Source: Mucilaginibacter gotjawali (GTDB lineage Bacteria > Bacteroidota > Bacteroidia > Sphingobacteriales > Sphingobacteriaceae). From it: a stretch of DNA of 64,000 nucleotides. Both the position numbers and the translations under genes were made by a program. Every line of letters begins with the position of its first letter. The stretch's first letter is position 1. Location of the stretch: assembly GCF_002355435.1 (NCBI RefSeq), contig NZ_AP017313.1, forward strand, positions 992,001 to 1,056,000, written 5' to 3'. This document shows positions 1-8,260 of this stretch, piece after piece. A model generated the notes under the pieces. It was not told where the DNA came from. It was given only the letters and a program-made list of their open reading frames with translations, and ran no database searches.

Positions 1-2306
1 CTCATAATTTTATTGAACTGCTGGATGCTTCTATTGATGTATTAAAAGGCATTACGCCCAACCTGATGCCCGATTTCCCTACCGGTGGCATGGCAGATGC
101 ATCGGCCTACAACGACGGGCAGCGCGGCGGCAGGGTGCGTATCCGGGCCAAGATAGTAGAACGCGATAAAAAGACTTTAGCCATTACCGAGATCCCTTTC
201 AGCACCACCACAGGCGGGCTGATGGAAAGCATTGTCGCGGCTAACGAAAAGGGCAAGATCAAGATCAAAAAGATAGAGGATAACACCGCTAACACAGTAG
301 AGATTATTGTACACCTGGCGCCGGGGATCTCGCCGGATGTTACCATTGATGCCCTGTATGCCTTTACCGATTGCGAGGTTTCCATATCGCCCAACACCTG
401 CGTGATCCAGCACGATAAGCCCCGCTTTATGAGCGTGAACGATATGTTGAGCGAAAGCACGCATAACACCCGCAGGCTGCTGAAAATGGAACTGGAGATA
501 AAGCTGAAGGAACTGATGGAGAAAATATTCTTCAGCTCGCTGCTTAAGATCTTTATCCAGGAGGGGATGTACAAGCACCCCGACTACGAAACTTCAACCA
601 ATTTTGATGTGGTGGTAGAGGTATTGAACCGCTTGTTTACTCCGTTTTTTCCGCAGTTTTACCGTACTATTGAGCCGGAAGATTATAAAAAGCTGATCGA
701 TAAACCGATGAGCAGTATCACCCGTTTCGACGTAAAGAAAACGGATGAACAGATCAAAAACCTTGAAGGCGAGATAAAAGAAGTAAAACATCACCTGAAA
801 CATTTAACCGATTATACCATTGCCTGGTTCCTTAAACTGAAGGAAAAGTATGGCAAGGGCCGCGAACGCAAAACCGAGCTGCGCACCTTTGATAGGGTTG
901 AAGCGGCACAGGTGGCATTGGCTAACGTGAAGCTATACGTAAACCGTGATGACGGCTTTATCGGCACCGGGTTAAAGAAGGATGAATTTGTTTGCGATTG
1001 CTCGGATATCGACGAAATTATTGTTTTCAGGGCCGATGGCAAATGCATGATCTCCAAGGTGCAGGACAAAGTTTTTGTCGGTAAAGAGATCATCCATGTA
1101 GCCGTATTTAAAAAGAACGACGAGCGCACCGTTTATAACATGATCTATAAAGACGGGCAAAGCGGGGTAAGTTATATCAAGCGTTTCTCGGTAGTAGGCG
1201 TAACCCGCGATAAGGAATACGACCTGACCAAAGGCACCAAAGGTACGCGGGTGCAATATTTTACAGCCAACCCTAACGGCGAGGCCGAGATCGTTAACAT
1301 CCAGCTAAAGCCGCATAGCAAGCTCAAAAAGCTGCAGTTTGATGAGGATTTTGCCGCTATCGCGATAAAAGGCCGTGCTTCGATGGGTAATATCGTTACC
1401 AAATATCCTGTCAAGAAAATTTTACTGAAATCAAAAGGCGTTTCCACCCTTGCCGGGCGGAAGATCTGGTATGATGATATTTTAAAACGATTGAATGCCG
1501 ACGGCCGTGGTAAGTACCTGGGCGAATTTGACGGCGATGATAAGATCTTAACCGTTTTAAGCACCGGCATTTACGAGCTCACCAGTTTCGACCTGAACAA
1601 TCACTTTGATGATAAGATGATCCTGATCGAAAAATATAACCCGGAGAAAGTTTATTCGGTAGTGCATTTTGAGGGAAAATCAAAAAACTACCTGGTAAAG
1701 CGCTTTGTGTTTGAGAACACTGCCATAGGCAAACAAACCAGCATCATCAGCGATGAAAACGGCTCAAAACTCATCATTATTTCCGGCGCAAAAAGCCCGG
1801 TAGTAAAAGTTGACCAGCTGCGGGGTAAAGAACAGGCCCCCGAAACCGTTGAAATTGAACTGGCTACCCTGATTGATGTTAAAGGCATGAAAGCCATGGG
1901 CAACCGCCTGAGCCAGCAATTGGTGAAAAAGGTAGAGCTGTTAGCCGCTGGTGAGGAAGAAGAACCGGAAGCGATAGTTGACGACCTTGAAGGAGATGAT
2001 CCCGGAGAATTAGAAACCGATAGAGCAATCGTGGATGATTCGGAAGCAGCAGAAACTGAGGAAGCCGCGGAAGAAAAGCCTGCAGCACCGGAAGTAAAAG
2101 CGCCAAAGCCCAAAGCTGAGCCAATAAAACCTGTTGCGGAAAAACAAGTAGAACCTCCTGCGAAAGCGGTGGAACCTGTTAAAGAAGAACCGGGGGAGCC
2201 CGCCAAAGAAGAACCAGCGCCGGCTCCGCATAAAAAAGTAGATTTTGAGATCACCAACCCTGATGATATCGAAATTGACGATAAGGGCCAGTTAGGTTTG
2301 TTTTGA
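1..2306 (+). CDS. parC: DNA topoisomerase IV / gyrase subunit A, 3' part (5' end outside window)
   Basis: The reading frame is open at the left edge (first full codon at base 3), so the N-terminus, including the catalytic tyrosine expected well upstream, is missing. The visible part opens with the type IIA topoisomerase A-subunit core: PDFPTGG followed by DGQRGGRVRIRAKI, which belong to the tower/breakage-reunion region. A coiled-coil stretch then leads to a C-terminal DNA-wrapping beta-propeller-like region with repeated short beta segments such as KGTRVQYF and RASMGNIVTKYPV. The last ~100 residues are a low-complexity acidic and Pro/Lys/Glu-rich tail, probably disordered. The family cuts and passes duplex DNA together with a GyrB/ParE ATPase subunit. 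The divergent propeller and the tail suggest the topoisomerase IV-type paralogue of Bacteroidetes rather than GyrA, but the two cannot be firmly separated from this fragment. Confidence 0.85.
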   Translation, partial: HNFIELLDASIDVLKGITPNLMPDFPTGGMADASAYNDGQRGGRVRIRAKIVERDKKTLAITEIPFSTTTGGLMESIVAANEKGKIKIKKIEDNTANTVEIIVHLAPGISPDVTIDALYAFTDCEVSISPNTCVIQHDKPRFMSVNDMLSESTHNTRRLLKMELEIKLKELMEKIFFSSLLKIFIQEGMYKHPDYETSTNFDVVVEVLNRLFTPFFPQFYRTIEPEDYKKLIDKPMSSITRFDVKKTDEQIKNLEGEIKEVKHHLKHLTDYTIAWFLKLKEKYGKGRERKTELRTFDRVEAAQVALANVKLYVNRDDGFIGTGLKKDEFVCDCSDIDEIIVFRADGKCMISKVQDKVFVGKEIIHVAVFKKNDERTVYNMIYKDGQSGVSYIKRFSVVGVTRDKEYDLTKGTKGTRVQYFTANPNGEAEIVNIQLKPHSKLKKLQFDEDFAAIAIKGRASMGNIVTKYPVKKILLKSKGVSTLAGRKIWYDDILKRLNADGRGKYLGEFDGDDKILTVLSTGIYELTSFDLNNHFDDKMILIEKYNPEKVYSVVHFEGKSKNYLVKRFVFENTAIGKQTSIISDENGSKLIIISGAKSPVVKVDQLRGKEQAPETVEIELATLIDVKGMKAMGNRLSQQLVKKVELLAAGEEEEPEAIVDDLEGDDPGELETDRAIVDDSEAAETEEAAEEKPAAPEVKAPKPKAEPIKPVAEKQVEPPAKAVEPVKEEPGEPAKEEPAPAPHKKVDFEITNPDDIEIDDKGQLGLF

Positions 2307-2369
2307 GATAGATAAATCAACGCTGGTTTGATTTAAGAATTGGATATCATGTCGTATGCTCCCATGAGT

Positions 2370-2705
2370 CAATGTCATTAAGTTAAGGGGGATTTATTTT
2401 CTCAGAGCACCTTTAGGTGCCTGATATTGGTAGAAAATATAAAAGAAGGGATAGCACGCCGTCGGGTCAATGTCGTTAAGTTATGCAAGATATGCTCTAA
2501 AATTATTTTTTGCCCTCTTTTTTGCAGGGCAAAAAAGAGGGCAGATCGAGCGCAGCGATGATCGGGTGAGTTAACCCCGGCGGACACTACCACCAATGCG
2601 GGGCGGCGAGTCTACTCACCCCGACTGCGCTACGCTGGTCGCCCCTCTCTTCCGCCAGCGGAAAAGAGAGGTAAGACAAATATTTCCCTTAACTTAATGA
2701 CATTG
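2370..2705. repeat. MITE-like palindromic element with 20-bp terminal inverted repeats
   Basis: The 20-mer CAATGTCATTAAGTTAAGGG at 2370-2389 is matched by its exact reverse complement at 2686-2705. A degenerate third copy lies at 2467-2486. Inside are the segment gcacctttaggtgc...attggtagaaaa (about 2407-2440) and a GC-rich palindromic stretch with no convincing reading frame. The same termini recur at 6359-6377 and 6484-6502. The rest of 2307-2921 holds only short palindromes (for example agccccgatggggc near 2838) and no gene that I can support. Confidence 0.7.
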
Positions 2706-2921
2706 CCCACAGGCGGACTAACGCTTTGTAGCACGTTATTCAAACGTTATTTTTGCTGCGTCAGTGGCTACCCAATTCGCGAAGGGTAGCCACTGACGTG
2801 GCAAATTATCCTTGTATTTGGTTTCTACAAAGCGGTAGCCCCGATGGGGCAAAGATTTTTCTTCTTGAATTTACATTAAACTACTGGTCGAACGGATCGT
2901 ATACAATAATCTGTCCTTCCC

Positions 2922-4316
2922 TTATTTCTTTTTCTTCAATTGCAGGCGGTATTTCCGTAATTTCTGGTGCATGTAGCCCCGGCGTTTAAGCGCATCCGCC
3001 AGCGAGGCCTCATTGGAATAATTGGGGTCAAATATTTTAGGCACGGCAATGCGTTGCGAACTGTAAATGCCCGAATGTCCGCTAAAAAAATAAGCCGTAA
3101 AACAGGCGACTGCAAATAACAAAGCATATTCGCCGCCAAACAGTTCAACCCCCATAAAGGTGCAGGCCAGTGGGGTATTGGTGGCCCCGGCAAACACGGC
3201 GATGAAGCCCAAAGCGGCAAACAAACCTACCGGGGCATTTAGTAAACCGGCAAGGGTATTGCCTAAAGTAGCGCCGATGTAAAAGAGTGGGGTAACCTCG
3301 CCGCCTTTAAAACCTGTGCCGAGGGTAACGGTGGTATAAACCGTTTTCCACAGCCAGCTCCAGGTATCGGCCCCGCCAGCACTAAATGCAGAAGGGATGG
3401 TTACCGCGCCGGGATGCTCCGCATCAACCCCTAAACTTAAATAATCGTGCTTGCCGATAAGCAGCGTAAGGCCGATGATCGCCAGGCCGCCAAAAACCGG
3501 GATCATCCATTTATATTTAAAAAGTTTAAGGCAAACGTTTTTAATCTCGTTTACCATGCCTGCAAACAGGAAACTGGCCAAACCAAAAGCCGCCGAAGCT
3601 ACAATTACCTTGCCCAGCAGCAGCATATCAAAATGCAGGTAGCCGTTAAGCGCATTGGTAGTGTGTGTAAAGGCAGCAATATGGTATTGCACATGGGTTA
3701 CGTGCCAGGCGCCGACCGTTATATCAGCCACTACGGCGGCTATTAAAGCGGGCAAAAGGGCGTCGTACTGGATCCTGCCGATGGTTAACACTTCCATGGC
3801 AAACACCGCCCCGGTTAAGGGTGTACCAAACACCGCCCCGAAACCTGCCGCAATGCCGGCGATGAGCACCATGCGCATATCTTTCCCCTTCAGTTTAAAC
3901 CAGCCGCCAAACATGGCCGCAATACTGCCGCCAATTTGCACCGCTGTCCCTTCGCGACCGGCAGAGCCACCAAACAGGTGGGTAATAATGGTAGTGCCTA
4001 AAATAACGGGCGCCATTTGTTTGGGCACGCCGCCGCCTTCTTCGTGGATCTGTTCGGTAATCAGGTTATTGCCTTTTTCGGACGATTTGCCAACCGACTG
4101 GTAAATAAAATGGATGAGCACCCCCGCCACCGGCAGCAAATACAACAGCCACGGATGACCGAACCTGAAATGGATAGCCGCGCTTAACAACCACAGGAAA
4201 AACGCCACCACGCTCCCAATTGCAATGGCTATGGGCACCACCAGGACGGTCCACCGGATGAGGTGTTTAAATATGGCGAAGTGTTCTTTTAAGGGGATGG
4301 AGTTGTTTTCAGTCAT
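2922..4316 (-). CDS. ClC-family voltage-gated chloride channel / H+ antiporter-type protein
   Basis: The 464-residue hydrophobic protein has the length of a bacterial ClC without a C-terminal CBS pair. The central ClC signature GREGT is at residues 120-124; its glutamate (E122) corresponds to the gating glutamate of the family. It is followed by GAVFGTPLTGAVFAMEV, the usual second pore segment, and the C-terminal half carries the inverted-topology repeat (GTGFKGGEVTPLFYIG, then FAGATNTPLA). The selectivity-filter GSGIP motif is replaced by GGGVP near residue 94, a variation seen in divergent members. Such proteins move Cl- across the inner membrane, either passively or coupled to protons. Transcription runs leftward with no co-oriented neighbour close by. 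Channel versus exchanger mode cannot be decided from sequence alone. Confidence 0.88.
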   Translation of the reverse strand: MTENNSIPLKEHFAIFKHLIRWTVLVVPIAIAIGSVVAFFLWLLSAAIHFRFGHPWLLYLLPVAGVLIHFIYQSVGKSSEKGNNLITEQIHEEGGGVPKQMAPVILGTTIITHLFGGSAGREGTAVQIGGSIAAMFGGWFKLKGKDMRMVLIAGIAAGFGAVFGTPLTGAVFAMEVLTIGRIQYDALLPALIAAVVADITVGAWHVTHVQYHIAAFTHTTNALNGYLHFDMLLLGKVIVASAAFGLASFLFAGMVNEIKNVCLKLFKYKWMIPVFGGLAIIGLTLLIGKHDYLSLGVDAEHPGAVTIPSAFSAGGADTWSWLWKTVYTTVTLGTGFKGGEVTPLFYIGATLGNTLAGLLNAPVGLFAALGFIAVFAGATNTPLACTFMGVELFGGEYALLFAVACFTAYFFSGHSGIYSSQRIAVPKIFDPNYSNEASLADALKRRGYMHQKLRKYRLQLKKKK

Positions 4317-4429
4317 GTTTGATGCAGAAAGCCGGGGTACCCGGCCGGTGTATTTTTGTATGATTTTGTACGATTTGCATTTTTCACCTGCAAAATAATA
4401 AAATCAACAGCAATATTGAGGGGGTGTGA

Positions 4430-4507
4430 TTGTTTTATTGTTTTATTGTTTTATTGTTGTATTGCTGTATTGTGGTATGGTGTGATACAGCGATACAGGG
4501 CGATACA
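4430..4507. repeat. Low-complexity tgtattg/tttattg tract ending in gcgatacagggcgatac
   Basis: Tandem tttattg and tgtattg units run into tgtgatacagcgatacagggcgatac. The same composition and order recur at about 6712-6802, so this is a dispersed low-complexity element and not coding sequence. It is part of the 800-base gene-free stretch 4317-5118. Confidence 0.55.
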
Positions 4508-4540
4508 AAAACGTTACAGCATGTCATCCAAACAAAAAAG

Positions 4541-4646
4541 TTGTCATTTCGACCGTAGGGAGAAATCTTAAACGCCATGCATCCGGACTATGCAGGGTGG
4601 TATTGTCAAGGTGTATAAGATTTCCCGCTCGCGCTCGAAATGACAA
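4541..4646. repeat. REP-like palindrome (tgtcatttcga ... gagaaatct / mirror)
   Basis: ttgtcatttcga plus gagaaatctta at 4541-4570 is mirrored by taagatttc plus cgaaatgacaa at 4615-4646, with a central catgcat...tatgcagggtgg segment. A second member with the same arms and a related centre (catgcat...ttgcatggtgg) lies at 57076-57203. Large stem-loops of this kind are common between genes in Bacteroidetes. Confidence 0.65.
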
Positions 4647-4728
4647 AGTGGGGGTGTTTGTATTGTTGTATCGTATACTGGCGATACAAAAACCATAAAA
4701 TACATCAATGATGAACAGTAAGCGCGAC

Positions 4729-4892
4729 GGGTGTCATGGTGAGGTTCTCGAACCAGGGTGCGGTGGGTTGACGAATGCCAGGTAGAAGATGATCCCGTAT
4801 GCAAGGCGGTAATGCATTGGAGGGCTAAGGCCTTTGCGCGCTATGGTTCCCTTCGATTCACTCAGGGCAGGCTTCGCCTCACCATGACACCC
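4729..4892. repeat. Inverted repeat with 16-bp perfect arms
   Basis: gggtgtcatggtgagg at 4729-4744 is the exact reverse complement of cctcaccatgacaccc at 4877-4892. The arms enclose about 130 bases without a plausible gene. A further half-copy (cctcaccatgacacccc) is at about 6691-6707, and the associated string gaaacaagttc(a/g)gcat appears near 4930 and 6930. This marks another family of dispersed intergenic elements. Confidence 0.6.
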
Positions 4893-5063
4893 ATTTGTAT
4901 TGCGTTGCATTGCCGCATCGTGCTATGCCGAAACAAGTTCGGCATTACATTCTTATCTATTTTCATCTCCGCAGATTCGGGCGGCGGACCTCTGCACTGC
5001 AATATGCCAAGGGAATCTTCTGAAAATATGGCCAACTCGCAGCTATTAAACTAAAATAGGCGC

Positions 5064-5094
5064 TTTGATGATTTTTAAAATTTGCCTATATTTA
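5064..5094 (+). promoter_or_regulatory. Candidate Bacteroidetes sigma-A promoter for the lipoprotein gene
   Basis: TTTG at 5064-5067, exactly 19 bases, then TATATTTA at 5087-5094 matches the Bacteroidetes -33/-7 pattern (TTTG, N19, TANNTTTG) except for the last base. The start codon lies 24 bases downstream at 5119. Confidence 0.5.
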
Positions 5095-5118
5095 CACCAA
5101 ACTTTATCCAAATAAAAT

Positions 5119-6171
5119 ATGAATTTGAAACACTTTCATCATGTACTAATTTGCACAATATTTCTTTTTACAGCTTGTTCAAAAAAACAAACACCAAGCC
5201 CGGAAACTAAAACCCCAACAACTCCAATAACTGATACGGTTGTGTATGCAGCCGGCTATGTTAACAATAGTGCCGGTAATAAGGTAGCTACCTATTGGAA
5301 AAATGGCACTCCTGCTACGGTGGTAAATTCATCCTCTCCTTCATCGCTAACTTCCATAGCCGTTTCCGGCACTGATATTTATGTTGCCGGTTTTTATACT
5401 GCTGTTAACGGCTATCAGGTTGCTGCGGTTTGGAAGAATGGTGTTGTTACCAAACTTACCGATAGTGTAGCTAATTGCGGCGTTAATGCTATGACTGTGG
5501 TAGGAAACGATGTTTATTTAACCGGCTATATTTCTGACCCCAGCGGAAAGACAACTGCAACTTTCTGGAAAAATGGCGTAGAAACATTGCTTGACAGCAG
5601 TCCCAATAAATCATTTGGCCAGGGTATAGCAGTAAACGGAAGTGACATATATATTTCAGGTTACATAACCAATAATTCGGGCCTTTCTTTGGCGGTTTAC
5701 TGGAAAAATGGCACGGTTACAGTTCTTGATTCTTCAACTGGTTCTGGGGCGCTGGTTATAGCAACATCCGGGAGCGACATATATGCAGCCGGTTACGCTG
5801 TTAACAATACCCCATTCTACCTGATGGCTACTATCTGGAAAAATGGCATCCTGCAGGCACTTGCCGGGGGGCCATCCTACTCTTATGTCTCCGGCATAGC
5901 CGTGCAAGGAAATGATGTTTATGTAATAGGTAATACTTATCCGCCCACAGGTAATACTAATACGGCACTTATCTGGAAAAATGGCAAAGAAACGCCGTTG
6001 ACAGATGGTTCGTTATATTCATATGCTAACGGAATTACTCTTTTAGGCAGCGATGTATATATTGCCGGTGATTATTTAGGCGGAAATGCGGTGTATTGGA
6101 AGAATGGAGCGCCGGTAAAACTCGCTAACGCCAGATCTTCTGCAAATAGTATAGCTGTTGTTGTTCAATAA
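5119..6171 (+). CDS. Lipoprotein built of repeated WKNG modules
   Basis: The 350-residue protein starts with a lipoprotein signal: basic N-terminus, hydrophobic core, and LFTAC with the lipidated cysteine at residue 20. A Pro/Thr-rich linker follows (residues 24-41). The rest is seven modules of roughly 40-45 residues, each ending in x-(Y/V/F/I)-WKNG and each containing a (D/N)-(V/I)-Y-(V/I)-(A/T/S)-G(Y/F/N) strand, for example DIYVAGFY, DVYLTGY, DIYISGY, DIYAAGY. The regular strand-turn periodicity suggests a beta-propeller or solenoid displayed on the cell envelope. No catalytic residues stand out. I do not recognise a characterised family, so a binding or scaffold role is only a guess. It stands alone between repeat-rich gaps and has its own promoter candidate. 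Confidence 0.8.
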   Translation: MNLKHFHHVLICTIFLFTACSKKQTPSPETKTPTTPITDTVVYAAGYVNNSAGNKVATYWKNGTPATVVNSSSPSSLTSIAVSGTDIYVAGFYTAVNGYQVAAVWKNGVVTKLTDSVANCGVNAMTVVGNDVYLTGYISDPSGKTTATFWKNGVETLLDSSPNKSFGQGIAVNGSDIYISGYITNNSGLSLAVYWKNGTVTVLDSSTGSGALVIATSGSDIYAAGYAVNNTPFYLMATIWKNGILQALAGGPSYSYVSGIAVQGNDVYVIGNTYPPTGNTNTALIWKNGKETPLTDGSLYSYANGITLLGSDVYIAGDYLGGNAVYWKNGAPVKLANARSSANSIAVVVQ

Positions 6172-6190
6172 ATGGATTTTCGTCCTCGCA

Positions 6191-6597
6191 TGGTCACCTC
6201 AATGCTATTAAGTTAAGAAATTATGATTTTTTTGATTGCGCCGTCAGGTGCAAAATATTGGTAGAAAAATAGATAATAAACGAAAAGCGTGCCATCGGTA
6301 CGCAACAATTGAAGCGGCATTAGCGCTAATGCATTGCGTTAGGTTCCGTACCTATGGCCAATGTCATTAAGTTAAGGAATTTTAATATCGAACACCCAAT
6401 GCCGAATATTGAATAATGAAGTAAGAAACTTCGAAATTCGACATTCAAAATTCATTATTCGATATTAATTCCCTTCACTTTTTCCTTAACTTAATGACAT
6501 TGACCTATGGCACGGGAATATCTGATTATTTTTTTCTACCAATATTAGCCCCCGATGGGGGCCGGTCACCTTAACTTAAAAGCATTAATGGTCACCT
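6191..6597. repeat. Nested inverted-repeat element (two palindromic elements, one inside the other)
   Basis: The outer arms are ggtcacctcaatgctattaag at about 6192-6212 and the imperfect mirror ttaacttaaaagcattaatggtcacc at 6571-6596. The inner arms are CAATGTCATTAAGTTAAGG at 6359-6377 and its exact reverse complement at 6484-6502. Between outer and inner arms, attggtagaaaa (about 6269) is mirrored by tttctaccaatat (about 6533), the motif also found in the element at 2370-2705. The structure looks like one small element inserted into a relative. No gene is visible inside. Confidence 0.65.
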
Positions 6598-6711
6598 GAA
6601 AGAGACCCTGCGTAGCCGTCAAATAAATGGCAATATTAGGGGAGTGAATGTTTATTGTGAAATGGTGCGCCCGCAAAAACCTGCAAAATGCCTCACCATG
6701 ACACCCCTTTT

Positions 6712-6960
6712 TGTTTTGCTGGATTGTTGTATCGTGCTGTATTGTTAGATTGTTGTATTGTTGGATTGTTGTATTGTGTGATACGGCGATACAGGGCGAT
6801 ACGCCTCTCCTGTCATCCCGATGTATATCGGGATCTCACATACCGGGCAGCTGTCAGGTGTGCCAACATGCATTGGCGGGTTATGTATCTGCGGGCTACC
6901 TATCAGTTGGCTACCTGTCCGTGGGGTGCTGAAACAAGTTCAGCATGACATTCTTTTTTT
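6712..6960. repeat. Low-complexity tgtattg tract and adjoining palindromic repeats
   Basis: gttgtattg/gttggattg units are followed by gtgtgatacggcgatacagggcgatac (6776-6802), nearly identical to 4481-4506. Then come a cccgatgtatatcggg palindrome (about 6818-6833) and tgctgaaacaagttcagca near 6927-6945. A reading frame with an ATG at 6821 crosses this block, but the sequence is repeat and not protein-coding. Confidence 0.5.
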
Positions 6961-6970
6961 ATTCATAACT

Positions 6971-7447
6971 TTGGATAAACCTTTCTTTAATGGACCTTTC
7001 ATTCATTCCCAAACTAAAGTTAAACTTCAGTATTACCCAAACAACCAGTATCACACCAAAACAACAATTAGTTTATTAGTAGCAGAATTAGAGGACAGAG
7101 AATATAAGATACTTGATGAAACCAATAACAGCCTGGTATTTTATAGCAGCGCCTGGAGGCTCAGATGGAATTTCCAGCGTAATATTGCACTAAATGGCGG
7201 CAATGCCGATGTCGGGATTTCTCAAGACGGCAACGCCATAATTTTTAACTATTACGTTGACTTCTTCCCTTTGTCTCTATTGGCAACTTTTGCGGTAATT
7301 TTAAGTATTACCAACCGCGATTATTATGCGGCTTTGCTTGCTGTTTGCATTTGCATTTTAAATGGTGTAATATTAATTGTCCGGGCTAAATGGGCAGCTA
7401 AAAGAATATTAAAAAAAATACTCTTCCGTCCCCGCAGGGTCTCCTGA
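6971..7447 (+). CDS. Uncharacterised small protein with C-terminal membrane hairpin, possibly frameshifted
   Basis: About 158 codons (TTG at 6971) give a soluble N-terminal domain containing LLVAELEDREYKILDETNNS and a Trp-rich segment, then two hydrophobic segments (roughly residues 92-112 and 115-132) and a basic tail. No catalytic motif is seen and I do not recognise the family. The start is unclear. An exact TANNTTTG box (TAACTTTG, 6966-6973) overlaps the TTG, which argues that translation should begin downstream. The next ATG, at 6990, is in another frame and reads a plausible N-terminus (MDLSFIPKLKLNFSI...) until a stop at 7077. An 8-base near-duplication around 7065-7080 would join the two frames. 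The stop codon sits inside a hairpin repeat beginning at 7433, so the C-terminus may also be altered. Confidence 0.5.
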   Translation: MDKPFFNGPFIHSQTKVKLQYYPNNQYHTKTTISLLVAELEDREYKILDETNNSLVFYSSAWRLRWNFQRNIALNGGNADVGISQDGNAIIFNYYVDFFPLSLLATFAVILSITNRDYYAALLAVCICILNGVILIVRAKWAAKRILKKILFRPRRVS

Positions 7448-7507
7448 AAGGGACCCTGCGCAAGGAGATGTAAGAGCAACGCAGGGTCCTCTGCGAGAGA
7501 CCCTGCG
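7433..7507. repeat. Two tandem hairpins with the same CGCAGGGTC stem
   Basis: CGCAGGGTC at 7433-7441 pairs with GACCCTGCG at 7452-7460. The same 9-base stem recurs at 7480-7488 and 7499-7507. A half-copy (gagaccctgcg) lies at 6602-6612. There is no T-tract on the gene strand, so this is more likely a dispersed repeat than a terminator, although the stems could still act as 3' boundaries. Confidence 0.6.
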
Positions 7508-7777
7508 GCGACGCCCCCCTTTTGCTAAATCCCTTTTCTCGTCCGTTTATAAATTGACCCAAATTTGCTGTTTTTGTGAAGTTATTCTTTCATAAGTGCC
7601 TCATTTTCAATATTACGATGGTGTCCCAGGTGTCCCAGGTGTATTCTTGTATTCATGTGGTTCACCTGGTTTACCGTTGCCCGGCACTGTATCCTTGTAT
7701 CGAACCATCCAACCATACAACCCTACAACCATCCAACATTAAAATAAAATCACTAATTTGTGATGCCAAAATAAACT
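7508..7777. other. Gene-free stretch with short direct repeats
   Basis: Together with the hairpins before it this forms a 330-base gap. It contains ggtgtccca repeated in tandem (about 7620-7642) and a run of imperfect aaccatccaac/aaccctacaac units (about 7705-7738). No reading frame or RNA gene is supported. Confidence 0.5.
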
Positions 7778-8158
7778 ATGGACCGCTTACTTGATGTGCT
7801 TTTAACCATTGTGCATTGCCTGATTATCGGGTTTAACCTGTTTGGCTGGGTGTGGAAACCGCTGCGCAGGGCACACCTTATTTGTATCGGCATTACGGCT
7901 GCCTGCTGGTTTATCCTTGGCATTTGGTATGGCATTGGCTATTGCCCCGTTACCGACTGGCAATGGCACATTAAAGAGCAACTGGGCGAACATCATCTGC
8001 CGGCCTCGTTTATCACTTATTATGCCGATAAGATCAGCGGCAGGCAAATTGATGAAACGCTGATCAGCAATATTACTGCGGCAAGCTTTTTTCTTGTAGC
8101 AGCTGTTTCGGTTTACCTGAATTTTATAAAAAAGAAAGCAACAAGTTCGACGCATTAA
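7778..8158 (+). CDS. DUF2784-family small membrane protein
   Basis: The 126-residue protein has three hydrophobic segments (about residues 4-25, 34-55 and 99-117). The family hallmarks are visible: an N-terminal helix with an LTIVHCLIIGFN-type histidine, WKPLRRAHL after the first helix, and GIGYCPVTDWQW after the second, where DUF2784 proteins have a conserved C-P-L/V-T segment followed by an amphipathic helix. Function of the family is unknown; it is an inner-membrane protein. The alcohol dehydrogenase gene starts about 100 bases downstream on the same strand, so co-transcription is possible but not shown. Confidence 0.75.
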   Translation: MDRLLDVLLTIVHCLIIGFNLFGWVWKPLRRAHLICIGITAACWFILGIWYGIGYCPVTDWQWHIKEQLGEHHLPASFITYYADKISGRQIDETLISNITAASFFLVAAVSVYLNFIKKKATSSTH

Positions 8159-8260
8159 CCCATGTTTTTTATCAATTGGGGTTGATTTCCTGTTGAGCGA
8201 AAAGAGGCAGGCCGACCGAATATTTTAGTATTTTTATGGTCATCTAACTATAAAAAATCA

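Noticed and set aside
1688..2320. Minus-strand frame of 210 codons rich in Ser/Ala/Gly opposite the end of the topoisomerase gene
   Set aside because: It mirrors the low-complexity Glu/Pro/Lys tail of the real gene; composition alone keeps the frame open and no motif is present.
6821..6970. Extension of the orphan gene to an ATG at 6821
   Set aside because: The stretch consists of dispersed repeat sequence (tgtattg tract remnants, cccgatgtatatcggg palindrome, tgctgaaacaagttcagca) and not of coding-like codons.
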